A stretch of 64,000 bases of DNA from Rossellomorea sp. SC111 (GCF_024733565.1 NZ_JANIOC010000010.1:43011-107010), one strand, 5' to 3'; positions 8,175-18,660 are shown, counted from the first letter of the stretch. Made by a program: numbers and translations. The notes: generated by a model from the letters alone, not told the origin.

Positions 8175-9848
8175 ATGACAAAACAATGGTGGAAAGAATC
8201 GGTAGTCTATCAAATTTATCCTCGCAGTTTCATGGATAGCAACGGTGATGGGGTCGGGGATATCATAGGAATCATTTCTAAATTGGATTATTTAAAAGAA
8301 CTGGGTATTGACGTGATATGGTTATCTCCTGTCTACGAATCACCGAATGATGACAATGGATATGATATTAGCGACTATAAAAAAATCATGGATGAGTTCG
8401 GCACAATGGCTGATTGGGAAGAAATGCTTGGGGAAATTCATAAACGTGGTATGAAGCTTGTGATGGATCTAGTGGTGAATCATTCTTCCGATGAGCACGG
8501 CTGGTTTGTGGAATCCAGGAAATCAAAGGATAATCCATATCGTGATTATTATATTTGGCGTGACGGAAAAGACGGGAAAGAGCCGAATAACTGGGAATCT
8601 GTATTTAGCGGTTCTGCGTGGGAATTTGATGAGACGACAAAAGAATATTTCTTACATCTCTTTTCTAAAATGCAGCCGGATCTCAACTGGGAGAATCCGA
8701 GGTTGCGCCAGGAAATCTATGAGATGATGAGATTCTGGCTGGATAAAGGAATCGACGGTTTCCGTATGGACGTCATCAACTTTATATCGAAAGTGCCGAC
8801 ATTACCAGATGCGCCGAACCCTGAAGGCAAAACATATGCTTCCGGTCATGAGTACTTTATGAACGGTCCACGCATTCATGAATTTCTTCAGGAAATGAAT
8901 CAAGAGGTCCTCTCTCATTATAAGGCGATGACGGTTGGTGAGATGCCGGGTGTGACACCGGAGGATGCCGTACTTTACACTGGCGAAGACCGCAATGAAG
9001 TGAATATGGTATTTCAGTTCGAGCATATGGATGTCGATTCGGGTCCAGGAGGGAAATGGGACGTGATACCATTCGATCTTGTGAAATTGAAATCAATCCT
9101 GACTAAATGGCAAACCGAACTGCATGGTAAGGGTTGGAACAGTTTATATTGGAACAACCACGATCAGCCAAGAATCGTCTCAAGGCTTGGCGATGATGGG
9201 GAGTACCGGGTGAAGTCTGCTAAAATGCTTGCGACCCTCCTCCACATGATGCAGGGGACCCCATACATTTATCAAGGGGAAGAGCTGGGAATGACGAATG
9301 TCCGATTCTCGTCCATTGACGACTACAAGGATATCGAAACCCTCAACATGTATCGTGAAAAAATAGCGTTAGGAATGGATCCTGAGGAAATTATGAAATC
9401 CATTTACGTAAAAGGAAGAGACAACGCAAGGACCCCTATGCAATGGGACGGTACGGAGCACGGTGGATTCACAGAAGGAGAACCATGGATCGCCAGTAAC
9501 CCGAACTACAAAGAAATCAATGCTGAAAAGGCTTTAAACGATCCGGAATCCATTTTCTACTACTACCAAAAATTGATCGCCATCCGCAAAAAGCATGACA
9601 TCATTCCATACGGATCATTCGATCTTCACTATGCCGATCACCCTTCCGTATATGCCTATACGAGGACCCATGGGAATCAAAAGATCCTCGTTCTTTGCAA
9701 TGTGTCAGGAGAAGAGCAAGTCATCGACAACATTGCTTCATTTGATATCACTAAGGCTGAAGTCCTCATAACAAACGAAGGGCTACATGAAAAAGATGCA
9801 TTTACTTTAAACCCTTGGGAAGCAACGGCTTATTATTTTAAAGGGTAG
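8175..9848 (+). CDS. malL: Oligo-1,6-glucosidase (GH13 alpha-glucosidase)
   Basis: The 557-residue cytosolic GH13 enzyme hydrolyses alpha-1,6 bonds in isomaltose-type oligosaccharides, and often sucrose or maltose. The opening WWKESVVYQIYPRSFMDSNG and the blocks DLVVNHSSDEH, GFRMDVINFISK, GEMPGV and NHDQPR are those of oligo-1,6-glucosidases. From position counts the nucleophile is Asp199, the acid/base Glu256 and the stabiliser Asp330. An in-frame extension to 8082 is rejected because GGAGGAAAAC sits just before the ATG at 8175 and the operator-like sequence lies inside the extension. No sugar transporter adjoins it; msmX, at 61 kb, could energise importers encoded elsewhere. Confidence 0.93.
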   Translation: MTKQWWKESVVYQIYPRSFMDSNGDGVGDIIGIISKLDYLKELGIDVIWLSPVYESPNDDNGYDISDYKKIMDEFGTMADWEEMLGEIHKRGMKLVMDLVVNHSSDEHGWFVESRKSKDNPYRDYYIWRDGKDGKEPNNWESVFSGSAWEFDETTKEYFLHLFSKMQPDLNWENPRLRQEIYEMMRFWLDKGIDGFRMDVINFISKVPTLPDAPNPEGKTYASGHEYFMNGPRIHEFLQEMNQEVLSHYKAMTVGEMPGVTPEDAVLYTGEDRNEVNMVFQFEHMDVDSGPGGKWDVIPFDLVKLKSILTKWQTELHGKGWNSLYWNNHDQPRIVSRLGDDGEYRVKSAKMLATLLHMMQGTPYIYQGEELGMTNVRFSSIDDYKDIETLNMYREKIALGMDPEEIMKSIYVKGRDNARTPMQWDGTEHGGFTEGEPWIASNPNYKEINAEKALNDPESIFYYYQKLIAIRKKHDIIPYGSFDLHYADHPSVYAYTRTHGNQKILVLCNVSGEEQVIDNIASFDITKAEVLITNEGLHEKDAFTLNPWEATAYYFKG

Positions 9849-10040
9849 GATGAAAGGAAGCACCTGGAGCGGAAATCCACCACTACTGGCTTTTAAAGAA
9901 AATATAGAGACAAATCATATTTCTTCAAAAAATCCTCACCCCTTTGCTAAAATAAAAGAAATGGACTGTCATGAACTTCGTTTCAACAGTGCACTATAAG
10001 GGTATATAATTCAGGTATTTTATGAAGGAGTCGATCATAG

Positions 10041-11582
10041 TTGGCAGAAAAACTGGACTTATCACAATTTGAAAAGAAAATGATCATCCGTCCAATGGAA
10101 CATAAGGACATTCAAGATATTATCAACATGCAGTCTGTCTGCTTTCCAGGGATGGACCCATGGAAAGTGGAGCATCTGGAGAGTCACCTCGAAGTGTTTC
10201 CGGAAGGTCAGCTCGTAGCAGAATTAGATGGGGAAATCATCGCATCATGCTCGAGTCTGATCATTAACTTTGATGAATATGACGACCGTCACTCATGGGA
10301 TGATGTAACGGATAATGGTTACATAACCAATCACAATCCCGATGGCTATAACCTGTACGGGATCGAAGTGATGGTGCATCCGGATTACCGGCGCATGAAG
10401 GTAGGTCACCGTCTGTATGAAGCAAGAAAGGATCTTGCCAGGCAGTGGAATTTAAAGAGTATCATCATTGGGGGACGAATCCCGAATTATCATAAACATT
10501 CTGATGAAATGTCTCCAAGGGAGTACGTTGATTCAGTGGGGCGTCATAAGATTTACGATCCCGTGCTTTCGTTCCAGCTTCTGAATGGATTCACCCTGAT
10601 GAGGATCAATCCGAACTACCTGCCTGATGATAAGCGGTCCCATAAGTACGCCACACTGATGGAATGGAATAATGTCGACTACCGTCCATCCAGCAAACGT
10701 CACTTCAAAACGAGCTATCCGGTCCGAATCTGTGTCGTTCAATATATGATGCGGAAAATCAACTCCTTTGAAGAGTTTGCGAATCAGGTGGAGTATTTCA
10801 CCGATGTGGCTTCCGATGCAAAGTCGGATTTCGTGGTGTTCCCTGAGATTTTCACCACCCAGCTCATGTCATTCCTGAACATTCAATCACCAAGCCTTGC
10901 TGTCAGAAGGTTGACAGATTTCACAGAGGATTATATTGAATTATTCACGGACCTTGCCGTTCGGTACAATGTCAACATCATTGGGGGATCTCACTTCGTC
11001 AAGGAAGAAAACGATGAAATCTACAATATTGCCTATCTCTTCCGCCGTGATGGGACGATCGAAAAGCAATACAAAGTTCACATCACACCGAATGAACGAA
11101 AATGGTGGGGAATCAGCCCCGGGGATTCTGTCAGGGTCTTCGATACGGATTGCGGAAAGATCGCGATTCAGATCTGCTATGATATTGAATTCCCAGAGCT
11201 TGCCCGTATCGCAACAGACAAAGGGGCGAAGATCATCTTCACCCCGTTCTGTACAGAGGATCGTCAAGGCTATCTTCGCGTCCGATACTGTGCACAGGCA
11301 CGTGCTGTGGAGAATCAGATCTATACAGTCATTTCCGGTACGGTCGGTAATCTTCCACAAACGGAAAATATGGACATCCAATACGCCCAGTCCGGCATCT
11401 TTGCCCCGTCCGACTTCGAATTTGCACGCGACGGAATCGTAGGCGAAACAAACCCGAACATCGAAATGGTCATGATCGGAGACGTCGACCTCGAAGTCCT
11501 CCGCCGCCAGCGCCAATCAGGAACCGTCCGTCAGCTCAAAGACCGACGCCATGATGTTTATGGAGTGAATTATAAGAAGTAA
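10041..11582 (+). CDS. yhcX: GNAT acetyltransferase-carbon/nitrogen hydrolase fusion YhcX
   Basis: The 513-residue length equals B. subtilis YhcX. Residues ~13-200 form a GNAT acetyltransferase domain (EVMVHPDYRRMKVGHRLYEA is the acetyl-CoA-binding region). Residues ~230-505 form a nitrilase-superfamily amidohydrolase with all three catalytic residues: Glu in VVFPEIF, Lys in QYKVHITPNE and Cys in IQICYDIEFPEL. The substrate is not known from sequence. It starts with TTG, with AAGGAG 10 bases before it. It lies between yhcU and pgcA as in B. subtilis, and a strong double hairpin follows. Confidence 0.93.
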   Translation: MAEKLDLSQFEKKMIIRPMEHKDIQDIINMQSVCFPGMDPWKVEHLESHLEVFPEGQLVAELDGEIIASCSSLIINFDEYDDRHSWDDVTDNGYITNHNPDGYNLYGIEVMVHPDYRRMKVGHRLYEARKDLARQWNLKSIIIGGRIPNYHKHSDEMSPREYVDSVGRHKIYDPVLSFQLLNGFTLMRINPNYLPDDKRSHKYATLMEWNNVDYRPSSKRHFKTSYPVRICVVQYMMRKINSFEEFANQVEYFTDVASDAKSDFVVFPEIFTTQLMSFLNIQSPSLAVRRLTDFTEDYIELFTDLAVRYNVNIIGGSHFVKEENDEIYNIAYLFRRDGTIEKQYKVHITPNERKWWGISPGDSVRVFDTDCGKIAIQICYDIEFPELARIATDKGAKIIFTPFCTEDRQGYLRVRYCAQARAVENQIYTVISGTVGNLPQTENMDIQYAQSGIFAPSDFEFARDGIVGETNPNIEMVMIGDVDLEVLRRQRQSGTVRQLKDRRHDVYGVNYKK

Positions 11583-11628
11583 TCCCAAACGAGCGAAAGA
11601 TGAATGGGAAAAAATATCGGTAACAAAG

Positions 11629-11688
11629 AAAATCCGAACGGTACTTTGAATTTCTTTAATGAAATTCAAATTCGTTCGGATTTTTTCA
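11629..11688 (+). terminator. Long intrinsic terminator after yhcX
   Basis: AATCCGAAC pairs with GTTCGGATT, and inside it TTTGAATTTC pairs with GAAATTCAAA, followed by a T-run. Confidence 0.85.
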
Positions 11689-11730
11689 TGATTATTGTGA
11701 CAACATGTTTATTGTATTTAGCAGGTTCCA

Positions 11731-11863
11731 GCTATTGATTGGAGTGCAAGACGAAGACTCCCACGGGAAAAGCGGAATAGGTGAGACCCCGCAGGAGCGA
11801 TAGCGACGAGGAGGCTAGCCGAACGCCCGTGGAAAGCGAAGTCTTGCACGGAAATCAATAGCG
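11731..11863. repeat. GC-rich ~133-bp inverted-repeat element
   Basis: GCTATTGATT at 11731 and AATCAATAGC at 11853 are exact inverted ends. Just inside, GTGCAAGAC pairs with GTCTTGCAC. The centre holds GACCCCGCAGGAGCGATAGC and GAGGAGGCT, typical of GC-rich repeats in Bacillus-type genomes. It fills most of the 11689-12056 gap. No ORF inside is credible. Confidence 0.8.
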
Positions 11864-12056
11864 GTAAACCACGTGATCTAAATCTTTTTAGTATATATTA
11901 ACCTATATTAGAAAGAAAAAAGACAAATTCCAACGAGAGAAATTATGCTAAAATAAGGATTAAACGAATCTTGTCGACATGTGACGGATTGTTTTAGAAG
12001 GAATTCTACAATATATGATAGAATTCATTATTATACAGCATTAGGAGGGGATCGTT

Positions 12057-13808
12057 TTGAGTTGGAAAACATCTTGGGAAAAATGGAGCAGCTACTTACA
12101 TCTGGACAAAGAAGTCAATGAACTTTTAGAGTCGATGAAAGACGACGAAAAGACCTTGGAAGACGCATTCTACAAAAACCTGGAATTCGGTACTGGTGGA
12201 ATGAGGGGAGAAATCGGTCCCGGAACCAATCGAATGAACATCTATACAGTCAGAAAAGCCTCTGAAGGACTAGCACGATACATAGAAGAACAAGGGCAGG
12301 AGGCTAAAAACCGCGGAGTTGTAATCGCTTACGACTCCCGTTATAAATCACCTGAATTTGCCATGGAGTCAGCGAAAACCCTTGCAACCCATGGCATCCA
12401 AACATATGTCTTCGATGAATTGAAGCCGACACCGGAGCTTTCATTTGCCTTGCGTCAGCTAAAGGCATTCTCCGGCATCGTGGTGACTGCAAGCCATAAT
12501 CCGCCTGAATACAATGGGTATAAAGTGTACGGGGAAGATGGTGCACAACTTCCGCCACTTGTAGCGGATGCAGTGATCGAGAAAGTGAACGCTGTTGAAA
12601 ACGAACTGGAAATCCATGTTCAGACCGAAGAAGAATTAAAATCAGCCGGCCTGATTAAAATGATCGGTGAAGATATCGATCAATCATACCTGGAACATTT
12701 GATTTCGATTTCAGAGAAACCTCAGATCGCCAAGGAAACCGATTTGAAAATCGTATTCTCACCACTGCATGGCACTGCCTTGAAGATGGCAGAAAAAGGT
12801 TTGAAAGCATTAGGATATGAGCAAGTTCACATTGTAAAGGAACAGGCAGTCCCGGATCCGGAATTTACAACAGTGAAGTCTCCTAACCCTGAGGACAAAG
12901 CGGCGTTTGAATACAGCATCCGTGACGGGAAGGAAATCGACGCGGATATCCTGATTGCGACAGATCCCGATGCAGATCGTTTAGGCGTAGCGGTAAAAGG
13001 CGAAACAGGCGAGTATATCCTCCTTACTGGAAACCAGACAGGTGCCATCCTCCTGGAATATATCCTTGCCCGCAAACAGGAAAAGAACATGATCCCTGAA
13101 AACGGCCGGGTATTCAAAACCATCGTAACATCCGAATTGGGCCGTAAAGTCGCTGAGCATTATGGAGCTTCAGTCGAGGATGTACTGACTGGTTTTAAAT
13201 TCATCGGTGAAAAAATCAAGCAATACGAACAAACAGGTGAATATTCATTCTTATTCGGATATGAAGAGAGCTATGGATACTTGATCGGCGACTTCGCCCG
13301 TGATAAGGATGCCATTCAAGCAGTATTGATGGCGGCAGAAGCAGCTGCATATTATAAAAGTGAAGGTAAAACGCTATACAATGTTTTGAATGAATTATTT
13401 GAAAAACACGGATTCTACCAGGAAGGACTGAAGAGTCTGACCCTTAAAGGAAAAGAAGGCGCCGAACAAATTCAGGGGATCCTGAAGGACTTCAGAAACG
13501 AACCGTTGAAAGAAGTGGCAGGCTTACGTGTGGTTTCTTCAGAGGACTACAAAACAAGTAAGAAAGTGGATATGGTATCCGGTGAGGAATCATTGATCTC
13601 TCTACCATCTTCCAATGTGTTGAAATATTATCTTGAAGATGGATCTTGGATTTGCTTCCGTCCATCAGGGACCGAACCTAAGATCAAGTTCTATTTCAGC
13701 GTGATCGGGGAGACCGAAAGCGATAGCGGTGATAAATTACAAGCCCTGCAGGATGCCATCATGGCGAAAGTCGAAACGATGATCAGTTCGTCTGTAGGAA
13801 AGGCGTAG
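12057..13808 (+). CDS. pgcA: Alpha-phosphoglucomutase PgcA
   Basis: The 583-residue enzyme interconverts glucose-1-phosphate and glucose-6-phosphate, supplying UDP-glucose for glycolipid and teichoic acid synthesis. The phosphoserine loop [13 protein letters not shown] places the catalytic Ser at about 146. The metal loop DPDADRLGV is near residues 302-310, the sugar-binding loop GYEESYGYL near 401, and the phosphate-binding [12 protein letters not shown] near 540. It starts with TTG, preceded by AGGAGGGG. The position before yhcY matches B. subtilis (yhxB). It is followed by its own terminator. Confidence 0.95.
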   Translation: MSWKTSWEKWSSYLHLDKEVNELLESMKDDEKTLEDAFYKNLEFGTGGMRGEIGPGTNRMNIYTVRKASEGLARYIEEQGQEAKNRGVVIAYDSRYKSPEFAMESAKTLATHGIQTYVFDELKPTPELSFALRQLKAFSGIVVTASHNPPEYNGYKVYGEDGAQLPPLVADAVIEKVNAVENELEIHVQTEEELKSAGLIKMIGEDIDQSYLEHLISISEKPQIAKETDLKIVFSPLHGTALKMAEKGLKALGYEQVHIVKEQAVPDPEFTTVKSPNPEDKAAFEYSIRDGKEIDADILIATDPDADRLGVAVKGETGEYILLTGNQTGAILLEYILARKQEKNMIPENGRVFKTIVTSELGRKVAEHYGASVEDVLTGFKFIGEKIKQYEQTGEYSFLFGYEESYGYLIGDFARDKDAIQAVLMAAEAAAYYKSEGKTLYNVLNELFEKHGFYQEGLKSLTLKGKEGAEQIQGILKDFRNEPLKEVAGLRVVSSEDYKTSKKVDMVSGEESLISLPSSNVLKYYLEDGSWICFRPSGTEPKIKFYFSVIGETESDSGDKLQALQDAIMAKVETMISSSVGKA

Positions 13809-13825
13809 CCTTCATTTATTCTAAA

Positions 13826-13858
13826 AACAAGAGATGTTCCTGCATCTCTTGTTTTTTT
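13826..13858 (+). terminator. Intrinsic terminator after pgcA
   Basis: ACAAGAGATG pairs with CATCTCTTGT around a 6-base loop, followed by a T-run. Confidence 0.88.
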
Positions 13859-13980
13859 GACTTGTGATGAGAACGAATGTTTTCGGTCAAAGGTCGTAGA
13901 ATGGTGTCATTCTTTTTGATAATACCGAAATTATGAGAAATCTATATAATAGTAGTATAGGATCAGAGAGGACGATGAAC

Positions 13981-15096
13981 ATGAATTCTGAATCCCTTTC
14001 AAATATCGGACTTTTGAAAGAGATAGCCGAATTGCTGAATAACGAAACAGAGCTTGAATCCATGCTTTCGGGTGCACTGAAGAAGCTGATCAGGGGTTCA
14101 AACTTTACAACAGGGTGGATCTTTTTCATTGAAGAAGAAGGAAGCCACGAACTTGTTTCGTATGTGAACCTGCCTGGATCCCTCTCAGACCGCAAATGTG
14201 AGCCCATGAAAAAGGGTGGGTGCTGGTGTGTGAATCGATTTCGCAAAGGTAAGCTCACCAAAGCGTCCAATATTATTGAATGTCAGCGGATCGAGCAGGC
14301 CATCGAAGATAACAGGGAAGATACAGATGATATTACGCATCATGCGACGGTTCCCCTCCAGTCAGGGGATGAGTCCTTTGGGTTATTGAATGTCGCAGCA
14401 CCGAACAAGACCCACTTCACAACAGACGAACTGGCGCTTCTTGAATCGGTTGCCTTCCAGATCGGATCCGCCATCAAGCGCATTCTGCTCACGAAAAAAG
14501 AGCAGGAAGTCGCATTGATCGGAGAAAGGAACCGACTGGCAAGAGATCTTCATGATTCGGTCAATCAATTGCTGTTCTCCCTTACGTTAACGGCAAGGGG
14601 AGGGGCAGAAATGACCGGTGATGAAGAAGTGAAGGATACGTTCAAAACGATTCAAGGTATGGCTCAGGAAGCATTATCAGAAATGAGGGCTCTCATCTGG
14701 CAATTGAGACCCCATGGACTTGAGAATGGAGTCGTGGAAGCAGCCAAAGGATACGCAGAGATGCTTGGATTAACCTTGGAGACAAAAGTTGAAGGAGTCA
14801 TTTCCTTAAGCTCTAGAATAGAAGAAGTGTTGTGGCGTGTCAGTCAGGAAGCACTGAATAACTGTAAGAAGCATTCCGGGGAGAAACACATCCTCTATAC
14901 ATTGAAAAGTGATTTGCAATTCGTTCATTTGACAATTGAAGATAGAGGATACGGATTTCAATATGACGGAATGCAGTCCCTCCCTTCAGTAGGGATCCAA
15001 AGTATGAAAGAACGTGTAAAAAGCATTGGTGGTACGTTGACCATCGACAGTCAGCTTGGAATGGGAACGGTCATAACAGTTCAATTACCGTATTAG
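13981..15096 (+). CDS. yhcY: GAF-domain sensor histidine kinase YhcY (AirS-like)
   Basis: About 371 residues from the chosen ATG. An N-terminal GAF domain carries four cysteines in a C-x7-C-x-C-x17-C pattern (RKCEPMKKGGCWC and then IIEC), like the iron-sulfur ligands of the oxygen sensor AirS of Staphylococcus, a known relative. The HisKA_3 dimerisation domain has ERNRLARDLHDSVNQ with the phospho-acceptor His at about 191. The HATPase domain shows EALNNCKKHS and DRGYGF. No membrane segment is present, so it is cytosolic. Upstream ATGs at 13933 and 13975 are in frame, but GAGAGG is best spaced for 13981. The response regulator follows 14 bp later. Confidence 0.88.
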   Translation: MNSESLSNIGLLKEIAELLNNETELESMLSGALKKLIRGSNFTTGWIFFIEEEGSHELVSYVNLPGSLSDRKCEPMKKGGCWCVNRFRKGKLTKASNIIECQRIEQAIEDNREDTDDITHHATVPLQSGDESFGLLNVAAPNKTHFTTDELALLESVAFQIGSAIKRILLTKKEQEVALIGERNRLARDLHDSVNQLLFSLTLTARGGAEMTGDEEVKDTFKTIQGMAQEALSEMRALIWQLRPHGLENGVVEAAKGYAEMLGLTLETKVEGVISLSSRIEEVLWRVSQEALNNCKKHSGEKHILYTLKSDLQFVHLTIEDRGYGFQYDGMQSLPSVGIQSMKERVKSIGGTLTIDSQLGMGTVITVQLPY

Positions 15097-15110
15097 GAGG
15101 TGCCGGGTAA

Positions 15111-15746
15111 ATGATTAGAGTATTGATAGCAGATGATCACCACGTCGTGCGGAGAGGGTTGGTTTTCTTTTTGAAAACACAAAAAGACTTGGATATTGTC
15201 GGTGAAGCGAGTGATGGGCAAGAGGCCGTCCGAATGGCTGCAACCTTGAAACCCGATATCATTCTAATGGATCTGATGATGCCGGTCATGGACGGGATCC
15301 AGGCGACCAGGGAAATTAAAGAGAGATATCCAGATATTCAAATTCTGATGCTGACGAGCTTTTCAGACCAGAATCACGTAATTCCCGCTATAGAAGCAGG
15401 GGCGGCCGGGTATCAGTTAAAGGACATTGAACCCGATGAATTAGTGAGTGGAATCCGAAAACTCCTATCGGGAGAAAATTCTCTTCACCCGAAAGCAACC
15501 AATCATTTACTGACGAGGATCACGAAACAAGACCCGCCCCATAAAATTCATGAACTGACAAAGCGGGAGAAGGATGTTTTGATTGAACTGACGAAAGGGA
15601 AGAGTAATAAAGAGATTGCTTCAAGCCTCTATATTACGGAAAAAACCGTCAAGACCCATATTTCGAACATTTTTTCCAAGCTGGAAGTGTCAGATCGGAC
15701 ACAAGCGGCACTCTATGCCGTGAAACATCAGTTGACAAAAAATTAA
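15111..15746 (+). CDS. yhcZ: NarL-family response regulator YhcZ
   Basis: The 211-residue protein has a receiver domain with the acidic pair ADDHH near the N-terminus, the phospho-acceptor Asp54 in ILMDLMMPVMDG, and a conserved Lys in YQLKD. A LuxR/NarL helix-turn-helix follows (ELTKREKDVLIELTKGKSNK onward, residues ~145-205). It is the partner of YhcY, encoded just before it behind GGAGGTG. The regulon is not known from this window, although the FMN reductase downstream could be co-transcribed, since only 21 bp separate them. Confidence 0.93.
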   Translation: MIRVLIADDHHVVRRGLVFFLKTQKDLDIVGEASDGQEAVRMAATLKPDIILMDLMMPVMDGIQATREIKERYPDIQILMLTSFSDQNHVIPAIEAGAAGYQLKDIEPDELVSGIRKLLSGENSLHPKATNHLLTRITKQDPPHKIHELTKREKDVLIELTKGKSNKEIASSLYITEKTVKTHISNIFSKLEVSDRTQAALYAVKHQLTKN

Positions 15747-16310
<564 letters not shown>

Positions 16311-16313
16311 TGA

Positions 16314-16342
16314 AAAATCGGCATTTTGCCGGTTTTTTTTAT
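16314..16342 (+). terminator. Intrinsic terminator after azr
   Basis: ATCGGCA and TGCCGGT form a short stem followed by eight T residues. Confidence 0.8.
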
Positions 16343-16359
16343 GATGTTCTACCTAATAA

Positions 16360-16396
16360 AAGCTGATCCAATAGCGCATACTAATTGGATCAGCCG
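16360..16396 (-). terminator. Terminator of yhdB
   Basis: GCTGATCCAAT (16362) and ATTGGATCAGC (16384) form a perfect 11-bp stem. Read on the minus strand it is followed by a T-rich run, so it ends the yhdB transcript. Confidence 0.75.
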
Positions 16397-16417
16397 TAGG
16401 TGGAATTCTCTTTTTTG

Positions 16418-16672
16418 TTACATCTCTGCAAAGGTTTCCTGGAGTGGTTGCTCGACACTATAGGTAAAGTTTGCATGTTCGATATATCGTAAAAGCGTAT
16501 AGAGATTACGCTCTACAACCGTGTAATCATTTGAAAAATGATACGCATGTAAGAAATGTTCAATTCTTTTTGAAAGAAGGTCATCCTTCGTTCTCACCAT
16601 AAGGATCAACAGGTTATCCCATTCTGATCGGTGAGTGTAATACAAGGCCCGATCGTAATCGACTTTGTTCAC
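16418..16672 (-). CDS. yhdB: YhdB-like conserved protein
   Basis: The 84-residue product begins VNKVDYDRALYYTHRSEWDN with a GTG start preceded by AAGGAGGG at good spacing; a longer reading frame reaching 16756 lacks this support. It is soluble, rich in His and Tyr, and has no catalytic motif that I recognise. The gene sits between azr and yhdC, as in B. subtilis. Function unknown. Confidence 0.75.
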   Translation of the reverse strand: MNKVDYDRALYYTHRSEWDNLLILMVRTKDDLLSKRIEHFLHAYHFSNDYTVVERNLYTLLRYIEHANFTYSVEQPLQETFAEM

Positions 16673-16839
16673 TTGGTTTCCCTCCTTCTGAAGGGGTACT
16701 CCTATTGTATGGAGAAAACCGTTATTATTTCTCTGTAAAAGTTGGTACTGTTGCAAATGCTCGTTTTCCTTCTATTGGGTGAATAAAAACGCCTGATTAA
16801 TTCATCCTATGTAATGAAACGTAAACAGAGGTGATGAAA

Positions 16840-17142
16840 ATGAAGAAAGCAATCGTGATAGTATCAACTGTATTTTTTCTAGTATTTTCAAATCAGGTAC
16901 ACGCCGAACAGTCGGATTATAAGAAGTTTGGACGCATTGCGACAGCAGTCATCAAAGAGGACTATCCCGGGCAGCCGGTAAAGGATTATCAGTATCAGGG
17001 ACGTCAGAAATTGACGGAGAACAAAGTTTCTGATGCCTTTGAATTTACCGTGCAAGAAAACAATGCAGAGAAAAAGGTCGTTGTCATCGTGGTGCACGAT
17101 CTTGACAATGAAAAGGTACTCAACATCTCGGTGAAGGAGTAA
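16840..17142 (+). CDS. yhdC: Secreted DUF3889-type protein (YhdC-like)
   Basis: The 100-residue product has a clear Sec signal peptide: two lysines, a hydrophobic core and a likely cleavage after VHA near residue 23. The mature part of about 77 residues (YKKFGRIATAVIKEDYPGQP) resembles the DUF3889 family, related in outline to PepSY-type small exported domains. Three possible starts exist (16831 GTG, 16834 ATG, 16840 ATG); AGAGGTGA favours 16840. Function unknown. A wobble-containing hairpin with a T-run at 17153-17179 ends it. Confidence 0.78.
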   Translation: MKKAIVIVSTVFFLVFSNQVHAEQSDYKKFGRIATAVIKEDYPGQPVKDYQYQGRQKLTENKVSDAFEFTVQENNAEKKVVVIVVHDLDNEKVLNISVKE

Positions 17143-17152
17143 CGGAAAGATG

Positions 17153-17182
17153 AAGTCTTCTTTGAATAAGGAGGCTTTTTTT
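17153..17182 (+). terminator. Terminator after yhdC
   Basis: AAGTCTTCTT pairs with AAGGAGGCTT including G-U pairs, followed by a T-run. The rest of the 17183-17462 gap shows no gene; it should hold the promoter of the MFS gene. Confidence 0.65.
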
Positions 17183-17462
17183 ATTAGGTTGAAACTGCCA
17201 TAAGGGTATTTTGGCTGGAATTTTGGTTGCTGGTATTGATTTGGCACAAGTATAGACAATGGGGAATAACCAAAATGCCACATAAAACCTGCACCCCAAC
17301 ATCAATCTAACGATAAACTAAAGTATTACCTGCAAAATCATCACTGTTTTGCTAAAATGAAATCATACATAATTCGTTTTGATTCTGAAAGGGGATCTTT
17401 GTTCCGATGCGATGCTGTTCTTTTCTAACCTATAAATTAACTGAATAGAGGGAGGAAGAGAT

Positions 17463-18653
17463 ATGCATTCCAATGCATTCAGAAATCTGTGGTTCGGTCA
17501 GGCATTGGCCAATATGGGGGATGTTTTCTATATCGTAGGGTTGATCTCCCTTGTTTACAACATTACCGGTTCTGCTCTTTATATGACAGCTGTTCCTTTA
17601 GTCATTACATTTTCACGATTTATCAGCAGTGTGGCAGCACCTCTTCTGTTGAATCGTACACAGTTGAAGAGCTTAATCGCGTATTCGCAAATAGGAAAGA
17701 CATTTTTTTTATGTGTGTTCCTCCTGCTAATGGTACTCAATGTAGGGAATGTGTGGATCTATTTCGTTTGTGCCAGTATCATTTCTTTTTTGGATGGATG
17801 GGCACTCCCGGCGAGGAACTCATATGTGCCATTCCTTGTGAAGCGGGAAGAATTGATGGGAGCGAATGGATTTCTCTCTACCGTGGATCAGACGATTCAA
17901 TTTTCCAGTTGGGCATTGGGCGGAATTCTTCTAGCGGTCCTGAATGCAACGAATCTTTTTATTGTGGTGATCCTCTTGTTCCTGGCCAGCACCTTTTATA
18001 TGCTGAAACTCCCGGTCATTCCTAGTAGTACGCTGGAGGTTCGCAAGGTTTGGTGGCAGGAGCTTGGAGATGGATGGTCACAGGTTAAAAGGCGGAAGGG
18101 CCTGGTTCCCGTTTTTTGGATATACGGGCTGGAGTCGGTGTCAGGGACCGTCTGGATTGCGGCTGTTCTTTATTTGTATGTGGATCTCTTGCTTCAGCGG
18201 GGTGAAGAATGGTGGGGATTCATCAACTCAAGCTTCTTTGTCGGATTGGTCGTTGCCTCATTTCTCATATTTAAACTGCATGGCATCTTTTCAAAGTACC
18301 GGCAAAAGTGGCTCCCTTTCTGTATGATCGTCACTTCAGCTGTCACCCTTGTATTTGCATGGAATAAAATTGCCGTGATGGCACTGTTCTTGTCATTTGT
18401 ATTTGGGTTGTTTGATCAAATTAAGAATGTAGTGCTTCAGACGTATTTACAGGAGAATGCGCCGCCGGAAGAGCTTGGCAAGATTTACGCTGCACAAGGG
18501 GCATTAACCACTCTCTTGTTCGGCTTATCGTCAGTGGGGGTTGGACTTCTCCTTGAAGTGATGAGTGTTTCAATGGTGTTCACCTTGTCTGCATTCTTGC
18601 TATTCACCACGCTCATTCCAGTTAAAATACTGCAAAAGAATCTGAATACGTAA
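17463..18653 (+). CDS. MFS transporter (drug-efflux-like)
   Basis: The 396-residue protein has about 11-12 hydrophobic segments and the layout of the MFS_3 type (macrolide-efflux-like pumps). Features include NLWFGQALANMGDVFYIVGL at the start, PARNSYVPFLVKREELMGANG after the fourth segment, and a basic cytoplasmic loop between the halves (about residues 190-215). The substrate cannot be deduced. GAGGGAGGAAGAG precedes the ATG. It is monocistronic, closed by a strong hairpin. Confidence 0.82.
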   Translation: MHSNAFRNLWFGQALANMGDVFYIVGLISLVYNITGSALYMTAVPLVITFSRFISSVAAPLLLNRTQLKSLIAYSQIGKTFFLCVFLLLMVLNVGNVWIYFVCASIISFLDGWALPARNSYVPFLVKREELMGANGFLSTVDQTIQFSSWALGGILLAVLNATNLFIVVILLFLASTFYMLKLPVIPSSTLEVRKVWWQELGDGWSQVKRRKGLVPVFWIYGLESVSGTVWIAAVLYLYVDLLLQRGEEWWGFINSSFFVGLVVASFLIFKLHGIFSKYRQKWLPFCMIVTSAVTLVFAWNKIAVMALFLSFVFGLFDQIKNVVLQTYLQENAPPEELGKIYAAQGALTTLLFGLSSVGVGLLLEVMSVSMVFTLSAFLLFTTLIPVKILQKNLNT

Positions 18654-18660
18654 GGTTGAT

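Noticed and set aside
10941-11516. 191-residue ORF antisense to yhcX
   Set aside because: It lies entirely within the conserved nitrilase domain of yhcX on the opposite strand and has no RBS.
17240-17260. Sigma-54-like TTGGCACAAGTATAGAC
   Set aside because: The -24 half matches, but the -12 half lacks TTGC, and no activator gene or target arrangement supports it.
16888-17283. 131-residue ORF antisense to yhdC
   Set aside because: It runs across the yhdC coding region and terminator with no RBS; yhdC has a clear signal peptide and RBS.
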